Shown here: one piece after another, positions 1 to 6,869 of the stretch | Numbering within the stretch: position 1 is the first letter of the stretch | How the letters are laid out: each line of letters opens with the position of its first letter | Assembly: GCF_027945075.1 (NCBI RefSeq) | Contig: NZ_CP116034.1 | Span: forward strand, 1,860,001 to 1,924,000 | DNA: 64,000 bases | Direction of reading: 5' to 3' | DNA from: Chryseobacterium sp. CY350 | Lineage (GTDB): Bacteria > Bacteroidota > Bacteroidia > Flavobacteriales > Weeksellaceae | Notes under the pieces: generated by a model | The model's database searches: none | What the model saw: only the letters and a program-made list of their open reading frames with translations | What the model was told of the DNA's origin: nothing | Translations under genes and position numbers: made by a program

Positions 1-253
1 CTTGTCCGGCTCCCTGGCTTTCTACCACTTCACCAACAACTTTCAAAGAAGAAGCTGTACTTATTTTACTGATGATCTCAGCATCGAAATTTTCGAAATC
101 AACAACAACCTGCAAATTATTAATAGTAGAACCATCATTAAGCGCAATAAAGCGGTTTGCACGGAAAGTTCTTACCCAACCGTAAACTGTAATGTCATGA
201 TGTAGTACTTTTTTGTAATCCTGTAGGACTTCTTTAATCGTCTGCTTTTTCAT
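1..253 (-). CDS. asnS: Asparaginyl-tRNA synthetase, N-terminal part (cut by window edge)
   Basis: The 84 codons visible start with ATG at 253 and run off the left edge. They read as the N-terminal OB-fold anticodon-binding domain of a class IIb synthetase, with YGWVRTFRANRFIALNDGS followed by the strand NLQVVVD. The enzyme charges tRNA-Asn in the cytoplasm. AspS has a similar fold, but the short N-terminus and the TFRANR/NDGST wording fit Bacteroidota AsnS better. A -7 box lies at 294-301. The class II catalytic motifs are outside the window, so the assignment rests on the OB fold alone. Confidence 0.85.
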   Translation of the reverse strand, partial: MKKQTIKEVLQDYKKVLHHDITVYGWVRTFRANRFIALNDGSTINNLQVVVDFENFDAEIISKISTASSLKVVGEVVESQGAGQ

Positions 254-293
254 TTGTTGATTGATAAATTTTTTATGTAAAAATTAATGTGTG

Positions 294-301
294 CAAATCT
301 A
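294..301 (-). promoter_or_regulatory. Putative -7 box of asnS
   Basis: TAGATTTG on the minus strand matches the Bacteroidota -7 consensus TAnnTTTG. It would give a leader of about 35 nt before the asnS ATG. No clear -33 TTTG is seen at the usual spacing. Confidence 0.5.
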
Positions 302-379
302 CAAAAAACAGGGTAATTTTTCTATGATTACACTGTTTGATTTAAAAATGATATAATAATGTTGAAATTTACTTCTATA

Positions 380-979
380 TTAATTGAAAAGTGTAGTTTT
401 TTTCCTCTGCTTTCCTTTTCTGATATTCCATGCGTGGTAACAACTTGGGACATCATATTGCCAATTAGGAAGAATCAAAATAATAAAAATAACATCAATA
501 TGAGAAATAACCCCTAAAATTAACGCTAATTGAAATGCCCGACCAGTCTGTTGAAATCCTATTAAATAAGTGAATGTAATGAGTAAACTCAAACCCCACA
601 ATTTTGAAAGCCAAGCATGAGTACAGGTTTCTTTTCCGAATTTTAAGATGCTAATAATATAACATAAAGCTTCCATGATGAAAATTACCGTTATACTTAG
701 CCAATGGATTTTTATTAATTCGGTATTAAGAAAGTAAGTTGCAAATCCTAACGAGAGCCAAAAAACTAAATCAACCTGACTGTCGAGTCTTCTCAATTTT
801 TCTGTGGAGACACCGATTTTTCTTGCAATGATTCCGTCAAAAATATCTGTAAGCAACCCAATAAACATTAAGGTTAAAATTAAAAATCTGGATTCTTCAC
901 CTTTTAAATAGGCTAAAAAGAAAATCACTGGTGCAAGAAGAAAACGGATTGCTATTAATAGGTAAGGTGTATTTTTCAT
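380..979 (-). CDS. CDP-alcohol phosphatidyltransferase family membrane protein
   Basis: A 199-residue integral membrane protein with about five hydrophobic segments. Residues 45-70 carry the CDP-alcohol phosphotransferase motif: D45, D48-G49, A52-R53, D66 and D70. This family moves a phospho-alcohol from a CDP-linked donor in the membrane, and the four Asp residues bind the metal. The motif glycine expected four residues before D66 is Leu62 here, so activity or substrate may differ. The gene is divergent from the HTH gene that follows and has no visible operon partner. Substrate is unknown; the canonical pssA lies elsewhere in this window. Confidence 0.75.
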   Translation of the reverse strand: MKNTPYLLIAIRFLLAPVIFFLAYLKGEESRFLILTLMFIGLLTDIFDGIIARKIGVSTEKLRRLDSQVDLVFWLSLGFATYFLNTELIKIHWLSITVIFIMEALCYIISILKFGKETCTHAWLSKLWGLSLLITFTYLIGFQQTGRAFQLALILGVISHIDVIFIILILPNWQYDVPSCYHAWNIRKGKQRKKTTLFN

Positions 980-1111
980 GATATTTTGATTTCGAGTTAC
1001 TTAACAGTTAAATGGTTGATAATTTACTTTCTATTATTTTGTAAAATTATACTTCAAAGCTAACTGCGAAAACCAATTTTATGAATGCGAAAAAAAATTA
1101 AAATAAATCTT

Positions 1112-1119
1112 TACATTTG
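1112..1119 (+). promoter_or_regulatory. Putative -7 box for the HTH gene
   Basis: TACATTTG matches TAnnTTTG and lies 18 nt before the ATG at 1138, giving a short leader of about 13 nt. Confidence 0.5.
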
Positions 1120-1137
1120 TGAAAATCGCAAAAAAGT

Positions 1138-2070
1138 ATGAATCAGGAAACTCTACTCAAACAAATCAGAAAGAAAATCGGACATAAATCGTTGAATGAT
1201 GAGATCGCCAATATCCTTAACATTAGTTATGATTCGGCGCACCGCAGAACTTCAATGAAAGCAAAATTCAGTTTTGAGGAAGCAATAGAATTAGCAAAAT
1301 ATTACCAGATTTCACTAGATAAGTTCTTGGGAACGGAAAACCAATTGGTGGTTAAAAGAACAAAACCCGTAAAAACCCAAGAAGATCTGTTGTATTTTTT
1401 TGAAAGTTCGCTACAGATTCTGGATGTCTTTCAGAATATCAATCAATCGAAAGTTTATTATTCTGCGAAAGATATTCCGTTTTTTTATACAATTTCGAAT
1501 ACAATTTTATCTCGCTTTAAATTTTATGTCTGGATGAATCTGTTGAACGAAGATAAATTCCTCTGTTCGTTTGAAGATTTTGATCTCCCATACTATTCGC
1601 CAAAAAATGAAATGCTGAAAGATTTGTATGAAAATCAAAACGTAACGGAAGTCTGGAACGACACAACCATCATGAGCATTCTCATGCAGATTTCTTTTTA
1701 TTCTGAAATGGGACTTTTAAAATATAAAGATATTGAGTTAATTTTGGATGAAGTGAGATATGTTCTTCAAAAAATTGAATTTAAAATTCAAAATAAACCT
1801 GATTTTAATTTCTACGTGAACGATCTGGTGATTTTAAGCAATAATATTTTGTTTAAAAATGAATATCAATCTTCGTTTTTTATTCCTTTTAATATGTTTG
1901 GGTATATGATGACGAACGATGAGAATACTTGCAATGACACATTGGTTTATTTTGAGCACGAAATCAAAAATTCAAAATCGCTGAATACTTCCGGAAACAG
2001 AGAGAGAAAAATATTTTTTAACAGGATGTATAAACAAATTGATGACTTACAGGCAAAGCTCAAAAGTTAA
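1138..2070 (+). CDS. HTH-domain protein, probable transcriptional regulator
   Basis: 310 residues. Residues 1-65 look like an XRE-type helix-turn-helix: a sequence containing LNDEIANILNISYDSAHRR followed by FSFEEAIELAKYYQISLDKFL, where the last part resembles the end of a Cro/CI fold. The remaining 240 residues are mostly helical, with many aromatic and charged residues, and I recognise no enzyme motif in them. There is no signal peptide or membrane segment, so it is probably a cytoplasmic DNA-binding protein. It is divergent from the CDP-alcohol transferase gene, but a regulatory link is only a guess. Confidence 0.6.
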   Translation: MNQETLLKQIRKKIGHKSLNDEIANILNISYDSAHRRTSMKAKFSFEEAIELAKYYQISLDKFLGTENQLVVKRTKPVKTQEDLLYFFESSLQILDVFQNINQSKVYYSAKDIPFFYTISNTILSRFKFYVWMNLLNEDKFLCSFEDFDLPYYSPKNEMLKDLYENQNVTEVWNDTTIMSILMQISFYSEMGLLKYKDIELILDEVRYVLQKIEFKIQNKPDFNFYVNDLVILSNNILFKNEYQSSFFIPFNMFGYMMTNDENTCNDTLVYFEHEIKNSKSLNTSGNRERKIFFNRMYKQIDDLQAKLKS

Positions 2071-2195
2071 TTGCATCAGTTTTTTTTATAGTGCAGCTAA
2101 ATATAATTAAATATTAATTACGATTAATTAATGTGTGAATACCGATTATACCTTCAAAATTTTGTAGATTTAGCGTTTAACTAAACCAAAAATTT

Positions 2196-2594
2196 ATGAA
2201 TATTACATTAGATCAAGCCCAAAGAATAATTGCAGCTGCAATTGAAAAATCAAAACAGTTAGGTGTAAAAATGAATATTGCTGTAATGGACAGCGGAGTA
2301 AATCTCGTAGCATTTGCTAAAATGGATGATGCCTGGCTTGGATCCATTGATATTGCCCAGAAAAAGGCGAAGACGGCCAGATTTTTTAACATGAATACCG
2401 GCGAAATTGGAAAATTATCACAACCCGGACAACCTCTATACAATATTGAACACTCTAATAACGGACTGATAACTTTTCCTGGTGGAGTTCTGATAAAAGA
2501 TTCTGAAGGAAATATTATTGGATCAATCGGGGTAAGCGGAAGTACCGTAGATGATGATCATGAAGTAGCCTCAGCCGGAGCAGCAGCTTTATGA
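2196..2594 (+). CDS. GlcG/HbpS family heme-binding-like protein
   Basis: 132 residues matching the GlcG/HbpS (DUF336) fold across its length: [20 protein letters not shown], then [27 protein letters not shown]-type helix, GGVLI, and a final GSIGVSGS with [10 protein letters not shown]. Family members bind heme or small cofactors. There is no signal peptide, so this one is cytoplasmic. It stands alone between the HTH gene and a terminator at 2621-2650. The family assignment is firm, but the cellular role is not known. Confidence 0.85.
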   Translation: MNITLDQAQRIIAAAIEKSKQLGVKMNIAVMDSGVNLVAFAKMDDAWLGSIDIAQKKAKTARFFNMNTGEIGKLSQPGQPLYNIEHSNNGLITFPGGVLIKDSEGNIIGSIGVSGSTVDDDHEVASAGAAAL

Positions 2595-2620
2595 TAAACT
2601 TAAAAATATAACAGAAAATA

Positions 2621-2650
2621 AAGTTGGTTAAAGAAAAACCAGCTTTTTTT
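2621..2650 (+). terminator. Intrinsic terminator of the GlcG-like gene
   Basis: AAGTTGGTT at 2621-2629 pairs with AACCAGCTT at 2637-2645 (one G-U pair). A run of seven T follows. Confidence 0.75.
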
Positions 2651-2671
2651 GTGAAACAAAATCAGAATAAG

Positions 2672-3214
2672 TTATTCGTCTTTTTTAGAAGGAACCAAGA
2701 AAACATCAATCAAACCTTCAGGAAGTTCTATTTTGATATATCTTTCTTCCCTGTTTACCTCAAGAATCCACTCTTTGATCATTGGGATTACAACTTCCTT
2801 TCCGTATAGATTGGTAATAAAATAGTTCTGCGCGGTCTGATCGTTTACAGATCTTATCACTCCACAGTCTTTATTATCCTGATCCATAATCTCAAAACCA
2901 ATCACTTCATGGTAATAAAACTGATTTCCGGTAAGTTTGGGCAATGTATTTAATGGAAGGTAAACGTTTTTACCTAAAGATTGATCTACCAAAGCTTCCG
3001 AAGAATTTTTGAAGGCCAGATTTAGAGCATCTAATTTGCTCCAAGATGATTTTTCAATAAAAAAAGGAACCAATAATCCGTTTATTTCTACGAATATTGA
3101 TTCCAATTTATTGTAAAGCTCGGGCTGGTCGGTATCCAGTTTAAGGATAACGTTTCCCGCAAGGCCGTGTCTGCGCGTGATTTTTCCTAAAAAATAGCAA
3201 TCTTCTTTACGCAT
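2672..3214 (-). CDS. rimM: Ribosome maturation factor RimM
   Basis: 180 residues, the usual length for RimM, which helps 16S rRNA processing and binds S19 in the maturing 30S head. The N-terminal beta-barrel opens with CYFLGKITRRHGLAGNVILK, and the C-terminal PRC-barrel contains FYYHEVIGFEIMD and a later VIPMIKEWILEV. It follows rpsP after 12 nt on the same strand, a classic pairing. No trmD or rplS is visible downstream, so the larger enterobacterial operon is not kept. Confidence 0.95.
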   Translation of the reverse strand: MRKEDCYFLGKITRRHGLAGNVILKLDTDQPELYNKLESIFVEINGLLVPFFIEKSSWSKLDALNLAFKNSSEALVDQSLGKNVYLPLNTLPKLTGNQFYYHEVIGFEIMDQDNKDCGVIRSVNDQTAQNYFITNLYGKEVVIPMIKEWILEVNREERYIKIELPEGLIDVFLVPSKKDE

Positions 3215-3226
3215 ATCGGTTTGTTT

Positions 3227-3790
3227 TTAAGCTTCAGTGTTTTCTTCAGTTTCAGCAGCAGGAGTTTCTCCTTCTGTAGCTTCAGCAACTTCTTCAGCAG
3301 GTGCGTTTGCAGCCTCTTCAGCAGCTTTAGCATCAGCTTCTACTTGTGCAGCAGCAGCAATTCTAGCTTCGTTCACTTTAGTTTCAGCATCGAAAGCAGC
3401 TTGCTTAGCATCAGACTGAGCTTTAGATAAACCTTCTACTTTACCTTGTACTTTTTGTTCTTTTGATTCTACCCAAGCAGCGAATCTTTTTTCAGCTTCA
3501 GCCTCATCAAAAGCTCCTTTAGCAACACCACCTTGTAGGTGTTTTTTGTAAAGTACCCCTTTGTAAGAAAGAATAGCTCTTGCAGTATCAGTTGGCTGAG
3601 CACCGTTGTTTAACCACTTTACAGCAGAATCAACGTTCAAATCGATAGTAGCAGGGTTAGTAATTGGGTTGTAAGTACCTAGTTTTTCGATGAATCTACC
3701 ATCTCTTCTAGCTCTTGCATCTGCAACTACGATGTGGAAAAAAGGTCTCCCTTTTGAACCGTGTCTTTGTAATCTAATTTTTACTGACAT
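3227..3790 (-). CDS. rpsP: 30S ribosomal protein S16 with long Ala/Glu C-terminal tail
   Basis: 187 residues. The first 85 or so are ordinary S16 ([20 protein letters not shown], then [13 protein letters not shown] and a [10 protein letters not shown] end). The remaining 100 residues form an extension rich in Ala, Glu and Lys that is predicted helical at first and then acidic and disordered. Typical S16 is about 80-90 residues. Long S16 tails occur in Flavobacteriia, so this is probably real and not a fusion error, and the reading frame is intact. Co-transcribed with rimM from a promoter near 3839. Confidence 0.95.
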   Translation of the reverse strand: MSVKIRLQRHGSKGRPFFHIVVADARARRDGRFIEKLGTYNPITNPATIDLNVDSAVKWLNNGAQPTDTARAILSYKGVLYKKHLQGGVAKGAFDEAEAEKRFAAWVESKEQKVQGKVEGLSKAQSDAKQAAFDAETKVNEARIAAAAQVEADAKAAEEAANAPAEEVAEATEGETPAAETEENTEA

Positions 3791-3838
3791 AATGTTTGAA
3801 TTATAAGGGAACTCGTCCCAGTTAAATATTTAAGTGTG

Positions 3839-3846
3839 CAAAGATA
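3839..3846 (-). promoter_or_regulatory. Putative -7 box of rpsP-rimM
   Basis: TATCTTTG on the minus strand matches TAnnTTTG and would give a leader of about 45 nt before the rpsP start at 3790. Confidence 0.5.
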
Positions 3847-3896
3847 ATAAAAAAGTTCAAATTAAATCTTTCGAGGTGAGATAATATTAAATTATT

Positions 3897-4481
3897 TCAG
3901 ATGAAAAATAAAAAAGGTAATAGTGTTGAAATAATTACAGAAATAAAAACTGCCAAAAATACTATAAGATTATCCCTTGTTTTCCCAACAATAAATCTAA
4001 TAACAAAATAATTAATTATATAGATAGGAACAAGTAAAAAAAATGAAAACACATTTGTAGTTAAAACAAATATCCAAAAAAACAAAAAACCTATTATAGA
4101 AGAAATGAAAACTCCAAAAAAACTTTTGTAAATAGTAACTAAATCAATTTTGTTATTTTCAATTACCAAAGAAAATTGATGATATTTATGGATTATAAAA
4201 TCTTCAAGCTCTTGATTATTGAGAACACTTGATGAGATACTTTCAATAATAAAAAATAAATCATCACCCTTTTTTACCATATTGTATACTTCAAAAGATA
4301 TTCTTCCTTTTTCTTTTATAAATGATGTTCTCCTATTTGCTTTGCTTACAAATTCGTCATAATTAAATTTCTGTTTAATAGCTTCAGTCATTTCTTCGTC
4401 GATTTTTCCGGTATGCTCACTCATATACAGATAAGCGGCAATCAAATCTTCTTCACTGAAATTTCTATAAAAATTTTTCAT
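3897..4481 (-). CDS. Membrane protein of unknown function
   Basis: 194 residues that I do not recognise. The first 95 are polar and helical, starting FYRNFSEEDLIAAYLYMSEH. The last 75 hold three to four hydrophobic segments ending LLPFLFFI. The start is 1 nt after the nitroreductase stop on the same strand, so the two are almost certainly co-transcribed. The soluble domain at the cytoplasmic N-terminus with membrane helices behind it would fit a membrane-tethered sensor or adaptor, but nothing shows this directly. Confidence 0.7.
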   Translation of the reverse strand: MKNFYRNFSEEDLIAAYLYMSEHTGKIDEEMTEAIKQKFNYDEFVSKANRRTSFIKEKGRISFEVYNMVKKGDDLFFIIESISSSVLNNQELEDFIIHKYHQFSLVIENNKIDLVTIYKSFFGVFISSIIGFLFFWIFVLTTNVFSFFLLVPIYIINYFVIRFIVGKTRDNLIVFLAVFISVIISTLLPFLFFI

Positions 4482-4482
4482 T

Positions 4483-4992
4483 TTAAACTAATCCCATATA
4501 GAAAAGCCCAAGACATTTTTGGTTTTCTTCGATCGTTAAAGATTCTTTCAGTTGATCTACAATTTTTGGTGAACTCCAGTAACACCCTACTCCGTTTGCG
4601 GTACAGGTAAGGTACATATTCTGAACTGCCATAGAAACGGCAGAAATTTCTTCCCATTCAGGAACCATCCCGCTGAAGTTCACAACGATAGAAACTACAG
4701 CATCCGCTTTATTGATTTTAAAACCAATATCATTATATTTTTTCTCTAAGAAAAGTTGTTCGGGTTGTGAAGATTTATAAATTTCCTGCATTTCTACAGC
4801 CAGTTTAGCTTTTTCTTCACCTTTGAAAATTTTAAAACGCCAAGGTTTTGTACGTTTATGATTGGGAGCAAACTTTGCCGAATTTAAAATCTCGTCTACA
4901 ATTTCCTGTGAAATTTCTGTTTCAGAATAATCTTTAGGAAATATACTTCTTCTTTGCTCTATGATTTCTTTTAAAACTTCTGCTTTATTCAT
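4483..4992 (-). CDS. Nitroreductase family FMN-dependent oxidoreductase, short C-terminus
   Basis: 169 residues of the small nitroreductase type (like E. coli YdjA). RRSIFPKDYSETEI and NSAKFAPNHKRTKPWRF form the FMN phosphate and flavin contacts. AVSMAVQNMYLTCTANGVG and YWSSPKI form the dimer core. The family reduces nitro groups, quinones or similar with NAD(P)H in the cytoplasm. The protein ends at GLFYMGLV, roughly 15-20 residues earlier than usual, and the next gene starts 1 nt later. The -7 box ends only 6 nt before the ATG. Confidence 0.85.
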   Translation of the reverse strand: MNKAEVLKEIIEQRRSIFPKDYSETEISQEIVDEILNSAKFAPNHKRTKPWRFKIFKGEEKAKLAVEMQEIYKSSQPEQLFLEKKYNDIGFKINKADAVVSIVVNFSGMVPEWEEISAVSMAVQNMYLTCTANGVGCYWSSPKIVDQLKESLTIEENQKCLGLFYMGLV

Positions 4993-4997
4993 AAAAG

Positions 4998-5005
4998 CAA
5001 ATTTA
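4998..5005 (-). promoter_or_regulatory. Putative -7 box directly at the nitroreductase start
   Basis: TAAATTTG on the minus strand ends 6 nt before the ATG at 4992, so the transcript may be leaderless or nearly so. No good -33 element is seen. Confidence 0.5.
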
Positions 5006-5123
5006 CAGAAAAGTTGCTGGATGCATGTTGATCTGTGATAGTTTTTATGATTAAAATTTATACCAAAAAGCGTTTTAAATAGTTGATTGCGTTTTCATAA
5101 TGTAAATTTGAAACTTACAATTT

Positions 5124-5573
5124 CTAAAGAACCTCAACAATTTTTTGGTGAATTTTATTTAATGTAAACTCATCTCCCGGTTTCATTCCCATCATTTTTT
5201 TCGCCATCGGACTTTCTGAAGAAATCGCGTAGAAACGGTCGCCTTCAAAAAAAAACTCACCCAAAGAAACCGAAATATAAAAACGCGCTTTATTGGTAAT
5301 TACCAAAGAACCCAACTGCACTCTTTCTGTACTTTTATTTAAAACTTTTGCCATGTTGGTTTTAAGATCATTCAGAGCACCGAGTTGCCTTTGCATTTGA
5401 TAAATTTCTTCCTGCATTTCCTCACGCATACTATCGTACTTCGGTGTTTTTTTGATATCCCGACTGGCTTCTAAAGTAAATTCTATAAATTTTTTAAGTT
5501 TTTCTATTTTTTCAGAAATTACGTTTTTTACATAATCTCTTATGTTGTTTTTCTCAAATACTATCTTCTCCAT
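5124..5573 (-). CDS. GreA/GreB-like transcription factor
   Basis: 149 residues. Residues 15-85 form a helical, probably coiled-coil arm (KIEKLKKFIEFTLEASRDI, then EEMQEEIYQMQRQLGAL). Residues 95-149 match the FKBP-like C-terminal domain of Gre factors, with LGSLV, FYISVSLGEF and the signature ISSESPMAKKMMGMKPGDEF. Gre factors bind RNA polymerase through this domain and put the arm into the secondary channel. The acidic tip of true GreA is not obvious, so this may be a Gre-like paralogue with a different effect on polymerase. It is a single gene between non-related neighbours. Confidence 0.75.
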   Translation of the reverse strand: MEKIVFEKNNIRDYVKNVISEKIEKLKKFIEFTLEASRDIKKTPKYDSMREEMQEEIYQMQRQLGALNDLKTNMAKVLNKSTERVQLGSLVITNKARFYISVSLGEFFFEGDRFYAISSESPMAKKMMGMKPGDEFTLNKIHQKIVEVL

Positions 5574-5657
5574 GTATCGTAATCTTTAGATAAAGATAAT
5601 ATTTTTTTGAATAATTAAATCAAAAAACCACTTCTCTAAAGAAATGGTTATATATTT

Positions 5658-5867
5658 TTATTTTGGCTTGTTTTGCTCGTAATCTGAGACATCAATTTTT
5701 CTCTCGTCTGCTTCGCGCCTTTTTTCGAGCTGCTGAACATTTTTATCCATTTCGCTCTGACTGCCTTCCATGTAATTTTTGTTGTTTCCCTTTCCTAGGT
5801 TTGCTGCGCACGATGCCAATAAAAAGCAAAGACAAGTTGCTGTTAACAAAAGATATTGTTTCCTCAT
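5658..5867 (-). CDS. Small lipoprotein
   Basis: Start taken at the ATG at 5867 (MRKQYLLLTATCLCF). The longer TTG start at 5885 would lie inside the -7 box at 5883-5890. The 69-residue product has a signal peptide with lipobox LLASC, so it is lipidated after cleavage. The mature part is about 50 charged residues (NYMEGSQSEMDKNVQQLEKR) with no domain. It is probably attached to the outer or inner membrane facing the periplasm. Function is unknown. Confidence 0.7.
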   Translation of the reverse strand: MRKQYLLLTATCLCFLLASCAANLGKGNNKNYMEGSQSEMDKNVQQLEKRREADERKIDVSDYEQNKPK

Positions 5868-5882
5868 TACTAAATTTTTTTT

Positions 5883-5890
5883 CAAAGATA
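5883..5890 (-). promoter_or_regulatory. Putative promoter of the small lipoprotein gene
   Basis: TATCTTTG on the minus strand, with TTG (minus strand) 16 nt further upstream. The box decides the start of the gene at 5867, since the upstream TTG codon lies inside it. Confidence 0.55.
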
Positions 5891-5994
5891 TATGTTATGT
5901 TTATTTCAAGCTAAAAGTTTAGCTACAAATTATAGATCTGAGAATCTTTAATTCTAGGTCTCAGCAAAAAGCTGCATCCAAAAGCCTCATGATA

Positions 5995-6528
5995 CTATTT
6001 TTCGCAAATCTGCTTCAGACTCTGCAGACCTTCTTCATAAGATTTTCCCATTTGATAATCCATCATTGGTCTCATTATTTTCATCCATGTTTCCTGTTCT
6101 GTATCCATCGTCCAGGTTACTTTTGTTGAATTTCCTTCAGAACTTAAAAGAATTTCAGAAGTCGCCTGCCCTTCGAAAGGTTTTATAAAAGTCATTTCCG
6201 ATTTTTGCTTTTTATTCAAAACCAATTCTTTAATTTCCTGACAGCCAGCTCCTGCATCATCGTTTTTACTGTCCCAGTAGTACTTATCTCCTACTTCGCC
6301 CGAATTTCCGGTGTACGTAACTTTCATATTTTTATCCAGTTTCATCCACGGATTCCATTGGTTGAAAGCTTTCATTGAGTTTATCTGTTGCCACACTTTT
6401 TCTTTGGGAGCATTGATGACCATTGACTTTTCGTAATGATAATTGTTTCCGAAAGCCAAAATCGCAACTATTGCGTAACCTACAATGAGCAGAACAATGA
6501 TTCCGATCACTTTTAAAATTGTTTTCAT
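5995..6528 (-). CDS. SRPBCC (START-like) family membrane-anchored protein
   Basis: 177 residues. Residues 5-27 form a single hydrophobic segment (VIGIIVLLIVGYAIVAILAF). The rest is a polyketide-cyclase/START-type hydrophobic-pocket fold: MVINAPKEKVWQQINSMKAFNQWNPWMK, then GEVGDKYYWD and a C-terminal helix with YEEGLQSLKQICEK. The pocket should face the periplasm or stay at the membrane. The ligand is unknown. It is a single gene with no operon partner. Confidence 0.8.
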   Translation of the reverse strand: MKTILKVIGIIVLLIVGYAIVAILAFGNNYHYEKSMVINAPKEKVWQQINSMKAFNQWNPWMKLDKNMKVTYTGNSGEVGDKYYWDSKNDDAGAGCQEIKELVLNKKQKSEMTFIKPFEGQATSEILLSSEGNSTKVTWTMDTEQETWMKIMRPMMDYQMGKSYEEGLQSLKQICEK

Positions 6529-6869
6529 GTTATAAATATTTAAGTTTATTTTTTCTGTATTAAATAAGAAACCAGCTTTTTGACTAATCTTTTTTCTATT
6601 TCGAAGACGTCACAGAAATCTGTATTTTAGAATATCTCCTATCTTGAAAATCTAATCCATTTTCTGGAATCGGTATTTTAAACGTTTTTACTTTTTTGAG
6701 ATATCATTTGAGTTTATCATTTGAAGCAAAATTACACTTTAAGAAGAAATTTAATCTTTTCTTAAGACAAGAAAAATTAACAATTAAGTATTTTTGTCAC
6801 AACTTGATGTTGAGGAATCATTTTTGAGCCTTGAAAATCATTAAATCAATTAAAATTAAAAATACATCA
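6529..6869. other. Intergenic region, 341 bp
   Basis: AT-rich gap between divergent genes. It holds the -7 box at 6789-6796 and a leader of about 70 nt for the M3 peptidase. A TTG codon at 6831 opens a longer frame, but the ATG at 6870 fits better. I see no other gene or strong hairpin. Confidence 0.6.
6789..6796 (+). promoter_or_regulatory. Putative -7 box of the M3 peptidase gene
   Basis: TATTTTTG matches TAnnTTTG and would give a leader of about 70 nt to the ATG at 6870. Confidence 0.45.

Noticed and set aside
3237..3419. Ala/Ser-rich plus-strand frame opposite rpsP
   Set aside because: It is the antisense of the low-complexity Ala/Glu tail of S16; no promoter or start signal supports it.
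3807..3819. GGGA-ACTCG-TCCC hairpin in the rpsP leader as a regulatory structure
   Set aside because: Only a four-base-pair stem; too weak to claim, though it could be tested with related leaders.
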